Positions 6,389-14,624 of a DNA stretch of 18,861 nucleotides are shown one piece after another. Position numbers and translations under genes: made by a program. Location of the stretch: positions 1 through 18,861 of the forward strand of contig JAYWIG010000037.1 in assembly GCA_043789035.1 (NCBI GenBank), in the 5' to 3' direction. Each line of letters begins with the position of its first letter. Position 1 is the first letter of the stretch. The notes below the pieces were generated by a model that was not told the DNA's origin, ran no database searches, and worked only from the letters and a program-made list of their open reading frames with translations. The DNA comes from JAYWIG01 sp043789035 (GTDB lineage Bacteria; Pseudomonadota; Gammaproteobacteria; Burkholderiales; Burkholderiaceae_E).

Positions 6389-7298
6389 TGTCGATGCAGC
6401 ACCTCTCGGCATTTATTGCTTTTCGCCGGCAGGTGCTGTTCGCACGCTAGATCGTTTCGATACAGCAATTGCCACTTTAAAAAAGCAGGGTTACGCAGTT
6501 CAAATTGATAAGACAGCGCTGGTTACGTCGCAACGATTCGCAGGCACTGACAAACAAAGAATCGCAGCTTTTGATCGTGCTGCGGCAAGTAAGAATGAAG
6601 TTGCCCTCATCACCCGAGGTGGGTATGGCATTACTCGATTGCTGCCCGATTTAGATTGCAAAGCACTCGCACAGGCAAATAAGCGTTGGGTAGGCTTTAG
6701 TGATTTCACTGCATTTCAGTTGGCGATGCTCGCCAAAGCAAAAACGATTACCTATAGTGGCCCCGCGTTGCTGGAAGATTTCGGCGCGCCCGAAGTTGAT
6801 GAAGATCGCGAGCTTACCCACGCGATGTTCGCAGAGGCAATGCGTGATGACCATGAGCTTTTAGGGTTTACCACCAAAGCGCCTGCTGCGTATAAGGCAT
6901 TCGAAGCCCAGGGCATTTTGTGGGGTGGTAACTTAAGTGTGCTTTGCTCATTGCAAGGTTCAGAGTTTTTCCCGAAAGTACGGGGCGGCTTGCTCATGCT
7001 TGAAGATGTTGCCGAACCGCCCTATCGGGTCGAACGCATGCTCACTCAGCTACTGCATTCAGGTGTGATTGATTCGCAAAAAGCGGTGTTGTTAGGCAAT
7101 TTCAATCATTACAAAATCTCGCCACATGACGATGGCTTCGATATACCAGGTGTAGTGAAGTGGTTACGCAGCAAAACCAAAACCCCCATCATCACAGGCC
7201 TGCCGATTGGCCATGCGCCGCTGAAATTTACCTTGCCGCACGGTGCCAAGATCGGCTTAGCGATTGAGGGCGGGACTTGCTATTTGTTGATGCATTAA
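6363..7298 (+). CDS. ldcA: Muramoyltetrapeptide (LD-)carboxypeptidase, S66 family
   Basis: A 311-residue cytoplasmic peptidase that trims the terminal D-Ala from murein tetrapeptides during cell-wall recycling. The S66 fold is clear: the N-terminal strand LGIYCFSPAG, then TRGGYGITRLLPDLD, then the nucleophile S113 in WVGFSDFTAF, E214 in LLMLEDVAEPPYR and H284 in PIGHAPLKFTLPHG. This Ser-Glu-His triad has nearly the same spacing as P. aeruginosa LdcA (115/217/285). MccF-type microcin-immunity peptidases share the fold, but the context of cell-wall genes favours LdcA. ATG 6363, inside the end of the thioredoxin gene, is the best start because the conserved first strand begins 14 residues later. 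The gene ends 27 bases before the res gene, which runs the other way; no terminator hairpin is seen there. Confidence 0.93.
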   Translation: MTSSKISPNVDAAPLGIYCFSPAGAVRTLDRFDTAIATLKKQGYAVQIDKTALVTSQRFAGTDKQRIAAFDRAAASKNEVALITRGGYGITRLLPDLDCKALAQANKRWVGFSDFTAFQLAMLAKAKTITYSGPALLEDFGAPEVDEDRELTHAMFAEAMRDDHELLGFTTKAPAAYKAFEAQGILWGGNLSVLCSLQGSEFFPKVRGGLLMLEDVAEPPYRVERMLTQLLHSGVIDSQKAVLLGNFNHYKISPHDDGFDIPGVVKWLRSKTKTPIITGLPIGHAPLKFTLPHGAKIGLAIEGGTCYLLMH

Positions 7299-7325
7299 CG
7301 GCTAGTCTATAAGCACCACAAACCA

Positions 7326-10037
7326 TTAAGCCAACAACTTGTGAAGTTGCGCAACCAGCGTTTCACCGCGATCCCCGTTTTTAAACACAAATTCGAAACG
7401 GCATCGGGGCGCTGATTTTTTGGCCCAAAGTAAACCAACAGTGCGTTTTTCGATCTCGTACGGATCTGATCGAAGGTGTTGTCCTTTGTACTCGATTACA
7501 GCTACAGTGCCATCTAATAGTTCAACGATAAAGTCGGGGTAAAACTTTCCTCGAGATGTCGGCAACCAAAAGCCCGGAGCGAAATCTAAATTTCGAATCC
7601 ATTGCTTTACGTTCGGATTTTTGTCAATTTCGGACAAACAATCAAACTCCTCACCGTCGCTCTTAAGGTCGGCAATTACGGCACCGAAGTGATTTTTCTT
7701 AAATCGTAAGCGGCCAGAGTATCTGCTTCCTGCCGTCGCTGGGTAATATTTATATTCAAACGGGTTTTGCCAATCAACTTCGGTCGTCCATGCTTCGTCG
7801 AGTACGGCTTGCTTGAAAAGATCTTTACATGTTTTGTCGCGCAGGTCCTCAATTTTCGAGAGTAACTTTCTCGCGAGCAAATAACGTGCTTCGCCGATCT
7901 GCCCGACTGTGTACCGATGCACGTTCACAAGGTTTTGCACCACCGAAGTGAAGTAAGCCAAACGCTGCGCCTGACTTAGATAAGCCGCTTTTTGATACAA
8001 CGCTTGATCCAACCATCGTGCGATATCGCTAGGTGCTAACTGTGTAGCGCCGTAGTTAATCGGAATTTGAGATGGGTCTGCGCGTTGGTAAACAACATGG
8101 CCGTCCCCGGACGACATTGATATCTCATACGCATCCGGTTCAGACGCTAAATCGAACCGCCCAATGTCGATCGCATCAACGCTCAGTAAATCTAGTTCAA
8201 CTTCTTCGAGGATTACTTCGCGCTCCAAAAGCTGCAACTCCCCTTGAGGTGAATCGCGAAATGCCAGTCGTGGCAGTTTTGCGAACGGCAAGCCAAGATT
8301 CGCCGGGCTACTCGATGCTAACGTGATCGCGTTATGCCTAACAATATCTTCCGTAACCTGCTCTTTCGCTTTTTTACCTACTATTGCAGCGACGATTTGT
8401 TCGCTGGAAGCTTCGTCGACGTAGCCACGCAATACGGGTACTGTTTGCCCAGTCGAATCAGGCCGCAACTCCACGCATTTAGGTAAATCCGCTGTACTAG
8501 TTAACGGCACTCCTAACGGCGTAATTATGGTTTGCTCTCGTGCAAAAGCCTGCGCTTCCCAATCGTCACCGTTAAAAACAGTTTGAGGCGATTCGACTTG
8601 TGTCGCGAGCATGGCTGCTACGTCTAAAGGGTCAAAACCCATGTTGTCAATCAAACGATCTGCCAGTGCTTTGGCAGCGTAACCCGTGTTCGCCTCGCAA
8701 ACATGTGCATACGCTCGATTAAGCACAGGTTCACCGCGTTGGCTAGCATAGGGCATGCGCAGCACCCGACCAAGGAGTTGCTCAACGGCTGTGGCACTGG
8801 AGAGGTTTTGCAATGAACAAAGTACATAGGCAAATGGGCAATCCCAGCCCTCGCGTAGAGCTTGCACCGTAATAATGTAAAGAATGCGACACAAGGGTGA
8901 GCTTAGATCGATATCCGTAAGCTCGCGGGTTGTACCGGTGGCCACGGCAATCTCTTCCGGGGCAATCTTTAGTTCGGTTTGAAGGTACTCTCGTAACTTC
9001 TCCGGTGGTACCTTACCGCCTTCATTCGTTGCTTGAAACAAAACAATTGGTCTAATATAGCCTTTGCCGTTGGCCTGCTCCTTAACCGCTGCATCTGCTA
9101 GTGCTCCACGTGTGTGCAGCGCCCCAAGCACGGCCTTTTCCCAATCCTCCTTATGCTCAACCAACATAATGGGCATTTTGATCATGCTCTCGGCTTGCAA
9201 CTGCATTGCGCTCACGTGATATAACACGTTGATCTTGCCAGGTATTGGCGTTGCGGTAAGTTCTAATACTGCTGATGGATTGAGGCGAGTCAACGTCACA
9301 AAGCTCTTGTCAGTTTTTGCATTGTGGGCTTCATCCACAATTAATATCGGCGACTGCAACGCCAACCAATTCGCTAGTGACCACTTGGGCTTACCTAAGT
9401 GCGAGAGCAATAGCTCGCGTTTCACTAAATCCAATTCGTCGAAATCATCCGTCGTGACTAAGGCGCTATCGATGTTCTGAAGTACGCGTAAATCCTCTTC
9501 TGTCTTCGATTTAAAGTGTGTCTCGAATGGCTCGGCAAAAGAATACACCCGTCTTATGTTTGTCTTTTCAACATTAAAACTTTGCAATGTAGTGACGATC
9601 ACAATGGCGCTTTGCCCCCATTGCCCCACCGGAATGCTCGATACATCGCCGAGTTCTCCAACGACTAATCGATCACCGTATTGCGCAAATAACTGCTCTC
9701 GATAGGGGTGGCCATCTGTTTTTAAAGCATTCAGCGTTTGAATTAATATTGCGTCACTTGGCACAATCCAAACGACCACGGGCGCATCAGCCCCGCCATA
9801 GTGGGGAGCGATGAGTGGAATTGCTCTTGCACCGAGAATTGTTTTTCCGCCACCCGTTGGGATACGCAAACAAACGCAAGGCACATGGTGCCCGAATGGT
9901 TTCTCGTTGTATGGGCTGCCAGTTTCTGAACGGAAGGCGGCCGCTGGGCCAATGTTGCGTGAAGATTCTAGAAATCGTGTAAGAGTTGCAAGCGCTTGCT
10001 CTTGAAACTCCTTTCTTTGCATACGCACAGCACTCAT
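7326..10037 (-). CDS. res: Type III restriction endonuclease subunit Res (helicase-nuclease)
   Basis: A 903-residue SF2 helicase with a C-terminal nuclease, the restriction subunit of a Type III system. Visible motifs are Walker A PTGGGKT (60-66), motif II DEAH (235-238), motif III TATP (260-263), LREGWDCP (393-400) and motif VI QLLGRVLR (419-426). The C-terminal PD-(D/E)xK nuclease has D835 in YPDFIVE and E849/K851 in IEYKG. A helical insert lies at about 160-230. In characterised systems Res with Mod hydrolyses ATP, travels or slides along DNA and cleaves between two inverted unmethylated sites. All catalytic motifs are intact, so the gene appears functional. It starts two bases after the mod stop codon, consistent with co-translation. 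An internal ATG at 10022 is a less likely start. Confidence 0.93.
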   Translation of the reverse strand: MSAVRMQRKEFQEQALATLTRFLESSRNIGPAAAFRSETGSPYNEKPFGHHVPCVCLRIPTGGGKTILGARAIPLIAPHYGGADAPVVVWIVPSDAILIQTLNALKTDGHPYREQLFAQYGDRLVVGELGDVSSIPVGQWGQSAIVIVTTLQSFNVEKTNIRRVYSFAEPFETHFKSKTEEDLRVLQNIDSALVTTDDFDELDLVKRELLLSHLGKPKWSLANWLALQSPILIVDEAHNAKTDKSFVTLTRLNPSAVLELTATPIPGKINVLYHVSAMQLQAESMIKMPIMLVEHKEDWEKAVLGALHTRGALADAAVKEQANGKGYIRPIVLFQATNEGGKVPPEKLREYLQTELKIAPEEIAVATGTTRELTDIDLSSPLCRILYIITVQALREGWDCPFAYVLCSLQNLSSATAVEQLLGRVLRMPYASQRGEPVLNRAYAHVCEANTGYAAKALADRLIDNMGFDPLDVAAMLATQVESPQTVFNGDDWEAQAFAREQTIITPLGVPLTSTADLPKCVELRPDSTGQTVPVLRGYVDEASSEQIVAAIVGKKAKEQVTEDIVRHNAITLASSSPANLGLPFAKLPRLAFRDSPQGELQLLEREVILEEVELDLLSVDAIDIGRFDLASEPDAYEISMSSGDGHVVYQRADPSQIPINYGATQLAPSDIARWLDQALYQKAAYLSQAQRLAYFTSVVQNLVNVHRYTVGQIGEARYLLARKLLSKIEDLRDKTCKDLFKQAVLDEAWTTEVDWQNPFEYKYYPATAGSRYSGRLRFKKNHFGAVIADLKSDGEEFDCLSEIDKNPNVKQWIRNLDFAPGFWLPTSRGKFYPDFIVELLDGTVAVIEYKGQHLRSDPYEIEKRTVGLLWAKKSAPRCRFEFVFKNGDRGETLVAQLHKLLA

Positions 10038-10039
10038 TT

Positions 10040-11638
10040 TTATCGAGCCTTAATGTCGTGTGGAATAGCGCGGAACATGACGTTGTCCTTTGTCAGTCGA
10101 TCTGGCCCTAAGCGCACAGATTCACCGTAGACAACCCTAGGACCGTTATGAGAATAGTTCACCGTTAGCCAATCGAGTATTGCACGGGTAAGTACGTTGC
10201 CGCCTTGCGGGCGACGATCACCAAGAATGCCGTTGAACAGCAGGTAATAGGCAACGCCGTTATCAATTCCGAGCAAAGGGCTTACACTTGTTTTTTTCTT
10301 TGGCAAAGCTTTGCGAGTTTCTTGCATCCATATGAAAGAGGCAAGCGTCGAAAATCGAACATTAGGGTGAATTGCACCGCTCTCATCAAATATCGGTGCG
10401 CCTAGTTTCATGTAGCGAAAGCTACCGCCACCCATCCAGTTCACGGCTTTACTAATTCCGCCTTGTTCACCGTCGATGACCTTTTTCAATCTTGGTAAAC
10501 AGTGAGTGCTGGCGTGCTCGCCCATTTCGATTCCGATCCACCGGCGACCTGTCTTTTGTGCTACCGCTGCGGCGGTGCCACTCCCGAGGAAAGAGTCAAG
10601 TATTAGATCATCCAAATCTGTTGCAATATGCAAAATTCGCTGAAGTAACCGCTCCGGCTTAGGTGTGTCGAATGAATTTGTAGCGCCAAATAGTTCGATG
10701 ATCTCTTTCTTTGATTCTTGGTTATGCCCGACTTCATCATTACGCCACCAAGTCCAAGAGCTTATGCCGGTACTCTCGGATAAATAGTTTTTAATACGTG
10801 GGCGAGCGCCCCCTTCTTTTCCAAAATAGATACGGCCTTCAGTTCGCAATTGTTGATACACGGCTTCCACATTCCCCCAGCACCGCCCTGGGGGAGGTTC
10901 ATAAATAGTTCCATTTGGAGTAACTATTTTGTACATTTGATTTGGTCGCCAACCTTGTGCTGTAAAGTCTGACGAGGCCCACGCCCCTCTGGGATCATGG
11001 TCTATATTCTTGAAGTTTAGGGCTTGATCTGCCGATAGTTGCAACACATTGAACTTGTATCTTTCTAGAGACCTTGCGTAAACCAACACATGATCATGGG
11101 CAGCACCCATTTGTATGCGTGCGTCAGGTGAAGTACGTTTTTGCCAAAGCCCGTTTGCTACGAAATTGCGACGACCAAACACTTCATCCATTATGACTTT
11201 AAGGTAATGACCTTCATTGTCATCAATCGTTACCCAAATCGAGCCATCTTCGCGTAGTAGTTCTCTTAGCAGTTGCAAGCGAGGAAGCATCATCGACAGC
11301 CACTGCGAGTGCTCAAGGTTGTCGTCGTAATGTTCGAAAGCGCTTTTGGTGTTGTAAGGAGGGTCAATGAAAATATATCTCACCTGACCGCGATAGAACG
11401 GTAGTAAAGCCTTGAGCGCTTCGAGGTTGTCCCCTTGGATAAGCAAGTTATCGTGAGTGGGTTTAATAGGCGTAGCGTTAGTTTCGGGTGTAAGTTCTAA
11501 ATTATTTTGGGCGTTGTCTGGTTGAACTTTGTTTATAGAAGTCGAATGATGCTCAGAGACTAATTCAAGCAATCGATAAGGTACCCGTTTAGCAATTTCA
11601 AATGCGGCGGCTCTATTGAGCCAATCAAGGGTGGGCAT
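10040..11638 (-). CDS. mod: Type III site-specific DNA adenine methyltransferase Mod
   Basis: A 532-residue beta-class amino methyltransferase, the modification and target-recognition subunit of the Type III system. The catalytic motif IV DPPY is at 92-95 (RYIFIDPPYNT) and the SAM-binding motif I FLGSGT is at 350-355 (DLILDSFLGSGTAAAVA). Motif IV preceding motif I defines the beta class. The segment between them (about 150-325) should hold the target-recognition domain. LLIQGDNLEALKALL just before motif IV is typical of Mod proteins. It should methylate N6 of adenine on one strand of an asymmetric site; the site cannot be read from the sequence. The reading frame is intact, with no long homopolymer or tandem repeat of the kind that makes some Mod genes phase-variable. 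It lies 35 bases after fic and 2 bases before res. Confidence 0.93.
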   Translation of the reverse strand: MPTLDWLNRAAAFEIAKRVPYRLLELVSEHHSTSINKVQPDNAQNNLELTPETNATPIKPTHDNLLIQGDNLEALKALLPFYRGQVRYIFIDPPYNTKSAFEHYDDNLEHSQWLSMMLPRLQLLRELLREDGSIWVTIDDNEGHYLKVIMDEVFGRRNFVANGLWQKRTSPDARIQMGAAHDHVLVYARSLERYKFNVLQLSADQALNFKNIDHDPRGAWASSDFTAQGWRPNQMYKIVTPNGTIYEPPPGRCWGNVEAVYQQLRTEGRIYFGKEGGARPRIKNYLSESTGISSWTWWRNDEVGHNQESKKEIIELFGATNSFDTPKPERLLQRILHIATDLDDLILDSFLGSGTAAAVAQKTGRRWIGIEMGEHASTHCLPRLKKVIDGEQGGISKAVNWMGGGSFRYMKLGAPIFDESGAIHPNVRFSTLASFIWMQETRKALPKKKTSVSPLLGIDNGVAYYLLFNGILGDRRPQGGNVLTRAILDWLTVNYSHNGPRVVYGESVRLGPDRLTKDNVMFRAIPHDIKAR

Positions 11639-11673
11639 TGGTTTAATCCGCCTTACAAGGGCTAAAAGTTAGT

Positions 11674-12876
11674 TTATTCAAGAGCTTGATTTTCAAACAA
11701 AGCGAGATACGGTTGGTATCTAAATACGCGATTCCTAGTCTGCCCTGTCATCTCTTCGAGTAGCCCTAGCAGCTCCAACTCTCGTACCACTTTACCCGCG
11801 GTCACTACCGAGCATTGCATCACCTGAGCTGCGCGTTTCACGTCGATATGTGGGCGCTCGAAAAGACTGTCTAACAGTGCCAAGCCATGAATGTTTTTCG
11901 ACAGCATGGTTCGATGTTGTTCGCGCAAGCGAATAATTTTGCCACCCGTATCGCTGGCCAATTTTGCGGTTTCGCTAATGCCTTTAAGAAAGAACTTTAC
12001 CCAGCTTTCCCAATCACCATTTACCCGTACGGCAGTCAAGCGGTCGTAATACTCTGCGCGATGTTCCTTGAGAAAAACCGATAGGTATAGAAGTGGTTTG
12101 GCTAGCGCTTTTGCTTCTACCAGCATGAAGGTAATGAGCAAACGCCCAACGCGGCCGTTGCCATCGAGAAATGGATGAATAGTCTCGAACTGCGCATGGG
12201 CTAAGGCGCAGCGAACAAGCACGGGTATGTTGGTTCTGTAGTCGTGTATAAAGCGCTCGAATGCCCCAAGGCAATCCATCAACATGTGGGCTGGTGGCGG
12301 TACAAAGCTGGCGTTGTTTAGTGTTGCGCCTGGCGAGCCTATCCAGTTTTGCGTTGTTCGAAATTCGCCGGGAGTACGCTCTTGCCCGCGTACGCCCCGC
12401 ATAAGCTCTTCATGAATTTCGCGAATAAGCCTAAGCGATAAAGGGAACTCGTCTTTTTCAAGCCTCGCAATGCCGTGGTTCATGGCTCGAACATAGCTCA
12501 CCACCTCGCTAACGTCTTGCGGATGGTTGCCATTGCCATGTTCCGCCTCGAAGGCGAGTACATCTTCGAGAGTGCTTTGCGTGCCTTCGATTTGCGACGA
12601 AAGCACCGCTTCTTGTTTGACGTACATCGCGACAAATAAGTCAGGGTTGGGCAAAAGAGTGGCTAAAGCATCCAATCGGGCCAAGTTCCGGTCAGCATCT
12701 GAAAGCAGGCGTAGCAATTCGCCGTCGTAGTTAAGCGGTGGGTTGGGGGGAAGGGGCTCTGGTAAAAAAGCGCGGTAACCAGTAGGTTGTTTTACAACGC
12801 GCCCCGAGCGAAAAGCAAAAGGCAATTCAGCCGAACTGCCGCTACCAGAGCCTTCTTCTAGGGAGGTTGAAACCAT
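11674..12876 (-). CDS. Class II Fic-domain protein (AMP-transferase) with C-terminal winged helix
   Basis: A 400-residue Fic protein. The active-site motif is HPFLDGNGR at 234-242, with H234 catalytic, followed by VGR. An N-terminal autoinhibitory helix carries the (S/T)xxxE(G/N) motif as S93-S-Q-I-E97-G98, which marks class II Fic proteins whose Glu blocks productive ATP binding. Residues 1-60 fit the Fic N-terminal region, and the last 80 or so residues look like a winged helix (DVKRAAQVMQCSVVTAGKVV). This layout matches the Shewanella SoFic type. Such enzymes transfer AMP to hydroxyl side chains or remove it; the target is unknown. It is the first gene of the fic-mod-res operon, downstream of a large palindrome. 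The start ATG at 12876 has only a weak AAAGAA ribosome site. A link with the restriction genes is inferred from position alone. Confidence 0.92.
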   Translation of the reverse strand: MVSTSLEEGSGSGSSAELPFAFRSGRVVKQPTGYRAFLPEPLPPNPPLNYDGELLRLLSDADRNLARLDALATLLPNPDLFVAMYVKQEAVLSSQIEGTQSTLEDVLAFEAEHGNGNHPQDVSEVVSYVRAMNHGIARLEKDEFPLSLRLIREIHEELMRGVRGQERTPGEFRTTQNWIGSPGATLNNASFVPPPAHMLMDCLGAFERFIHDYRTNIPVLVRCALAHAQFETIHPFLDGNGRVGRLLITFMLVEAKALAKPLLYLSVFLKEHRAEYYDRLTAVRVNGDWESWVKFFLKGISETAKLASDTGGKIIRLREQHRTMLSKNIHGLALLDSLFERPHIDVKRAAQVMQCSVVTAGKVVRELELLGLLEEMTGQTRNRVFRYQPYLALFENQALE

Positions 12877-12887
12877 TTCTTTGTTTA

Positions 12888-12987
12888 AGCAAATTGAATT
12901 TAGATATTCAGGATAGCATTCTTAATTAAGTAAATCGATATTTTCTTAATTAAGAATGCTTAACTCAGCTTCTTAATTCAATTTGCT
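12888..12987. repeat. 100-base interrupted palindrome upstream of fic
   Basis: Arms 12888-12930 and 12945-12987 (43 bases each) are inverted copies that match at 35 of 43 positions by hand count, with a 14-base centre at 12931-12944. The inner 16 bases are perfect (AGCATTCTTAATTAAG at 12915-12930 against its reverse complement at 12945-12960). The outer 13 are also perfect (AGCAAATTGAATT at 12888-12900 against 12975-12987). Mismatches cluster in the middle of the arms. The 10-mer CTTAATTAAG, itself a palindrome, occurs in both inner arms. The stem is AT-rich and has no T-run after it, so it is not a classical terminator, although it lies 3' of lipA. An operator with paired inner and outer sites fits better. 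Confidence 0.85.
12910..12938 (-). promoter_or_regulatory. Candidate promoter of the fic-mod-res operon inside the palindrome
   Basis: On the minus strand TATCCT (plus 12910-12915, four of six matches to TATAAT) is preceded after 17 bases by TCGATT (plus 12933-12938, three of six to TTGACA). The -10 ends 34 bases before the fic ATG. The -35 box falls in the centre of the palindrome and the inner left arm occupies the spacer, so a protein bound to the arms would block RNA polymerase. The boxes are weak and the AT-rich setting makes chance matches easy; other pairings are possible. Confidence 0.35.
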
Positions 12988-13002
12988 TTCATAAAAGAGC
13001 GC

Positions 13003-13986
13003 TTAAACCTTCGCCTGCATCGCCACATCCGCCGCATGTGCCTGCTGGTCTGCATGGTAAGAACTTCTCACCATCGCACCCACTGCGGCATGCTCAAAGC
13101 CTAATTCATAGGCGTAAGCTTCAAGCTCCTTGAACATATCCGGGTGTACGTAGCGGCGCACCGGCAGATGCGAACTTGAAGGCGCAAGGTACTGCCCAAT
13201 CGTGATCATGTCGATGTTGTGCGCTCGCATGTCACGCATGGTCTGTTTCACTTCGTCGTCTGTTTCGCCTAGGCCCACCATGATGCCGCTTTTGGTGGGT
13301 ACGTTAGGTTGGCGTGCTTTGAACTCTTTAAGCAACTGCAGCGAATGGGCATAGTCCGAACCCGGCCGCGCCTCTTTGTAAAGGCGTGGAATGGTTTCTA
13401 AGTTATGGTTCATTACATCCGGTGGAGCCGCATCTAAAATGCCCAAAGCGCGTTCTAGTCGGGCGCGAAAATCCGGTACTAGCACTTCGATGCGGGTGCT
13501 GGGTGAATGCTCGCGAACGGCTTTGATGCAGTCGACGAAATGTTGTGCTCCGCCGTCGCGCAAGTCGTCTCTATCGACGCTTGTGATCACAACATAGGAA
13601 AGCTTCAACGCGGCAATGGTTTTTGCCAAATTGAGAGGTTCAGCAACATCTAAAGGATCGGGGCGACCATGGCCTACATCGCAAAACGGGCAGCGGCGTG
13701 TGCACTTGTCACCCATGATCATGAAAGTGGCAGTGCCTTTGCCGAAGCATTCGCCGATGTTGGGGCACGAGGCTTCTTCACACACGGTATGCAGCTTGTG
13801 TTCACGCAAGATCTGCTTAATTTCATTAAACCGCGACGATGATGAGCCGGCTTTCACGCGAATCCAATCCGGCTTTTTCAATACTTCACTGATCGGCACA
13901 ATCTTGATCGGAATGCGGCTAGTTTTAGCACCCGATTTTTGCTTGGCCGTTGGGTCGTAAACCGTGGATTCAGTAGGTGTTGTCAC
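13003..13986 (-). CDS. lipA: Lipoyl synthase (radical SAM)
   Basis: This enzyme inserts two sulfurs into octanoyl groups carried by E2 and GcvH proteins to make lipoate. The 327-residue product has the two cysteine sets of LipA. The auxiliary [4Fe-4S] cluster uses C69, C74 and C80 (CEEASCPNIGEC), and the radical-SAM cluster uses C95, C99 and C102 (CTRRCPFC). The RSSY motif near the C-terminus (307-310) supplies the Ser ligand of the auxiliary cluster. All are intact. The start codon is GTG at 13986 and overlaps the lipB stop in GTGA, so lipA is probably coupled to lipB. This is the last gene of the minus-strand housekeeping run. The 126-base gap after it contains the palindrome upstream of fic rather than a GC-rich terminator. 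Confidence 0.97.
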   Translation of the reverse strand: MTTPTESTVYDPTAKQKSGAKTSRIPIKIVPISEVLKKPDWIRVKAGSSSSRFNEIKQILREHKLHTVCEEASCPNIGECFGKGTATFMIMGDKCTRRCPFCDVGHGRPDPLDVAEPLNLAKTIAALKLSYVVITSVDRDDLRDGGAQHFVDCIKAVREHSPSTRIEVLVPDFRARLERALGILDAAPPDVMNHNLETIPRLYKEARPGSDYAHSLQLLKEFKARQPNVPTKSGIMVGLGETDDEVKQTMRDMRAHNIDMITIGQYLAPSSSHLPVRRYVHPDMFKELEAYAYELGFEHAAVGAMVRSSYHADQQAHAADVAMQAKV

Positions 13987-14612
13987 TCAATGCTTTCAAT
14001 TTCGGCAAGTAGTGCTTTTGTGAAGCCTTCACTTGCCTGGTGTAGCGTGGGCGATTGCGGTATTTGCTGCGCTACGCTGGTTACTTCAAGGCCCGCATAG
14101 CCGCAAGGGTTGATGCGGCTAAATGGTTCAAGATTCATGTCGATGTTTAAAGCGATACCGTGGAAGCTACAGCCTCGGCTAACCTTTAACCCTAAGGCAG
14201 CAATTTTAGCGCCGGGCGATTGATCTGGTAACTTTATATACACACCGGGAGCACTGGCCTTAGTTACGGTATTAATACCAAGGTTTGCAAAGTATCGAAT
14301 GGCAGCTTTTTCTAAAAGGCAAACCAAGCCCTTCACCGTTAAATGCAAACGGCGCAGATCGAACATGACATAAGCGACAAGTTGGCCTGGCCCATGGTAG
14401 GTCACTTGTCCGCCTCTTTCGGTGTTCACAATGGCGATGTCACCAGGGGCAAGTAAATGTTCAGGTTTTCCGGCTAAACCGAGTGTAAAAACTGGCGGGT
14501 GCTCGACCAACCAAACTTCATCCTCGGAAGATTCAGTTCGGCTGGCAGTAAATTGCTGCATCGCTTGGAGGCAGGGCAAGTATTCCAAGCGCTGCAGGGG
14601 CTTAACAATCAC
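13983..14612 (-). CDS. lipB: Octanoyl-[ACP]:protein N-octanoyltransferase LipB
   Basis: This transferase moves octanoate from acyl carrier protein to lysines of lipoyl domains, the step before LipA. The 209-residue protein contains RGGQVTYHGPGQ (67-78, including H73), AKIAALGLKVSRGCSFHG with the catalytic lysine K136, and the catalytic cysteine C170 in INPCGYAGLEV. Together these are diagnostic of LipB. The start is GTG at 14612, 12 bases after the ybeD stop. No better ATG lies upstream within the gap. It overlaps lipA by four bases. The order ybeD-lipB-lipA is the classical one. Confidence 0.95.
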   Translation of the reverse strand: MIVKPLQRLEYLPCLQAMQQFTASRTESSEDEVWLVEHPPVFTLGLAGKPEHLLAPGDIAIVNTERGGQVTYHGPGQLVAYVMFDLRRLHLTVKGLVCLLEKAAIRYFANLGINTVTKASAPGVYIKLPDQSPGAKIAALGLKVSRGCSFHGIALNIDMNLEPFSRINPCGYAGLEVTSVAQQIPQSPTLHQASEGFTKALLAEIESIE

Positions 14613-14624
14613 TGCACTAGGCTT

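Noticed and set aside
7318..7332. Possible direct repeat between the ldcA-res junction and the fic upstream region as insertion footprints
   Set aside because: Only short AT-rich words (AACCAT, TTAAGC) recur, with different spacing, which is expected by chance.
10291..10297. Run of seven T in mod as a possible phase-variation tract
   Set aside because: Seven bases is short for slipped-strand switching, it encodes Lys codons in an intact frame, and no longer tandem repeats are present.
10874..10894. GC-rich 7-bp inverted repeat (CCCCCAG / CTGGGGG with a 7-base loop) inside mod
   Set aside because: It encodes part of EPPPGRCWG, a segment that looks protein-constrained, and no T-run or gene boundary is near. 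A coding coincidence is more likely than a terminator or regulatory hairpin.
12888..12987. Palindrome as the rho-independent terminator of lipA
   Set aside because: The stem is AT-rich and is not followed by a T-run in the minus-strand direction. The two-level conservation fits an operator better, although some termination effect cannot be excluded.
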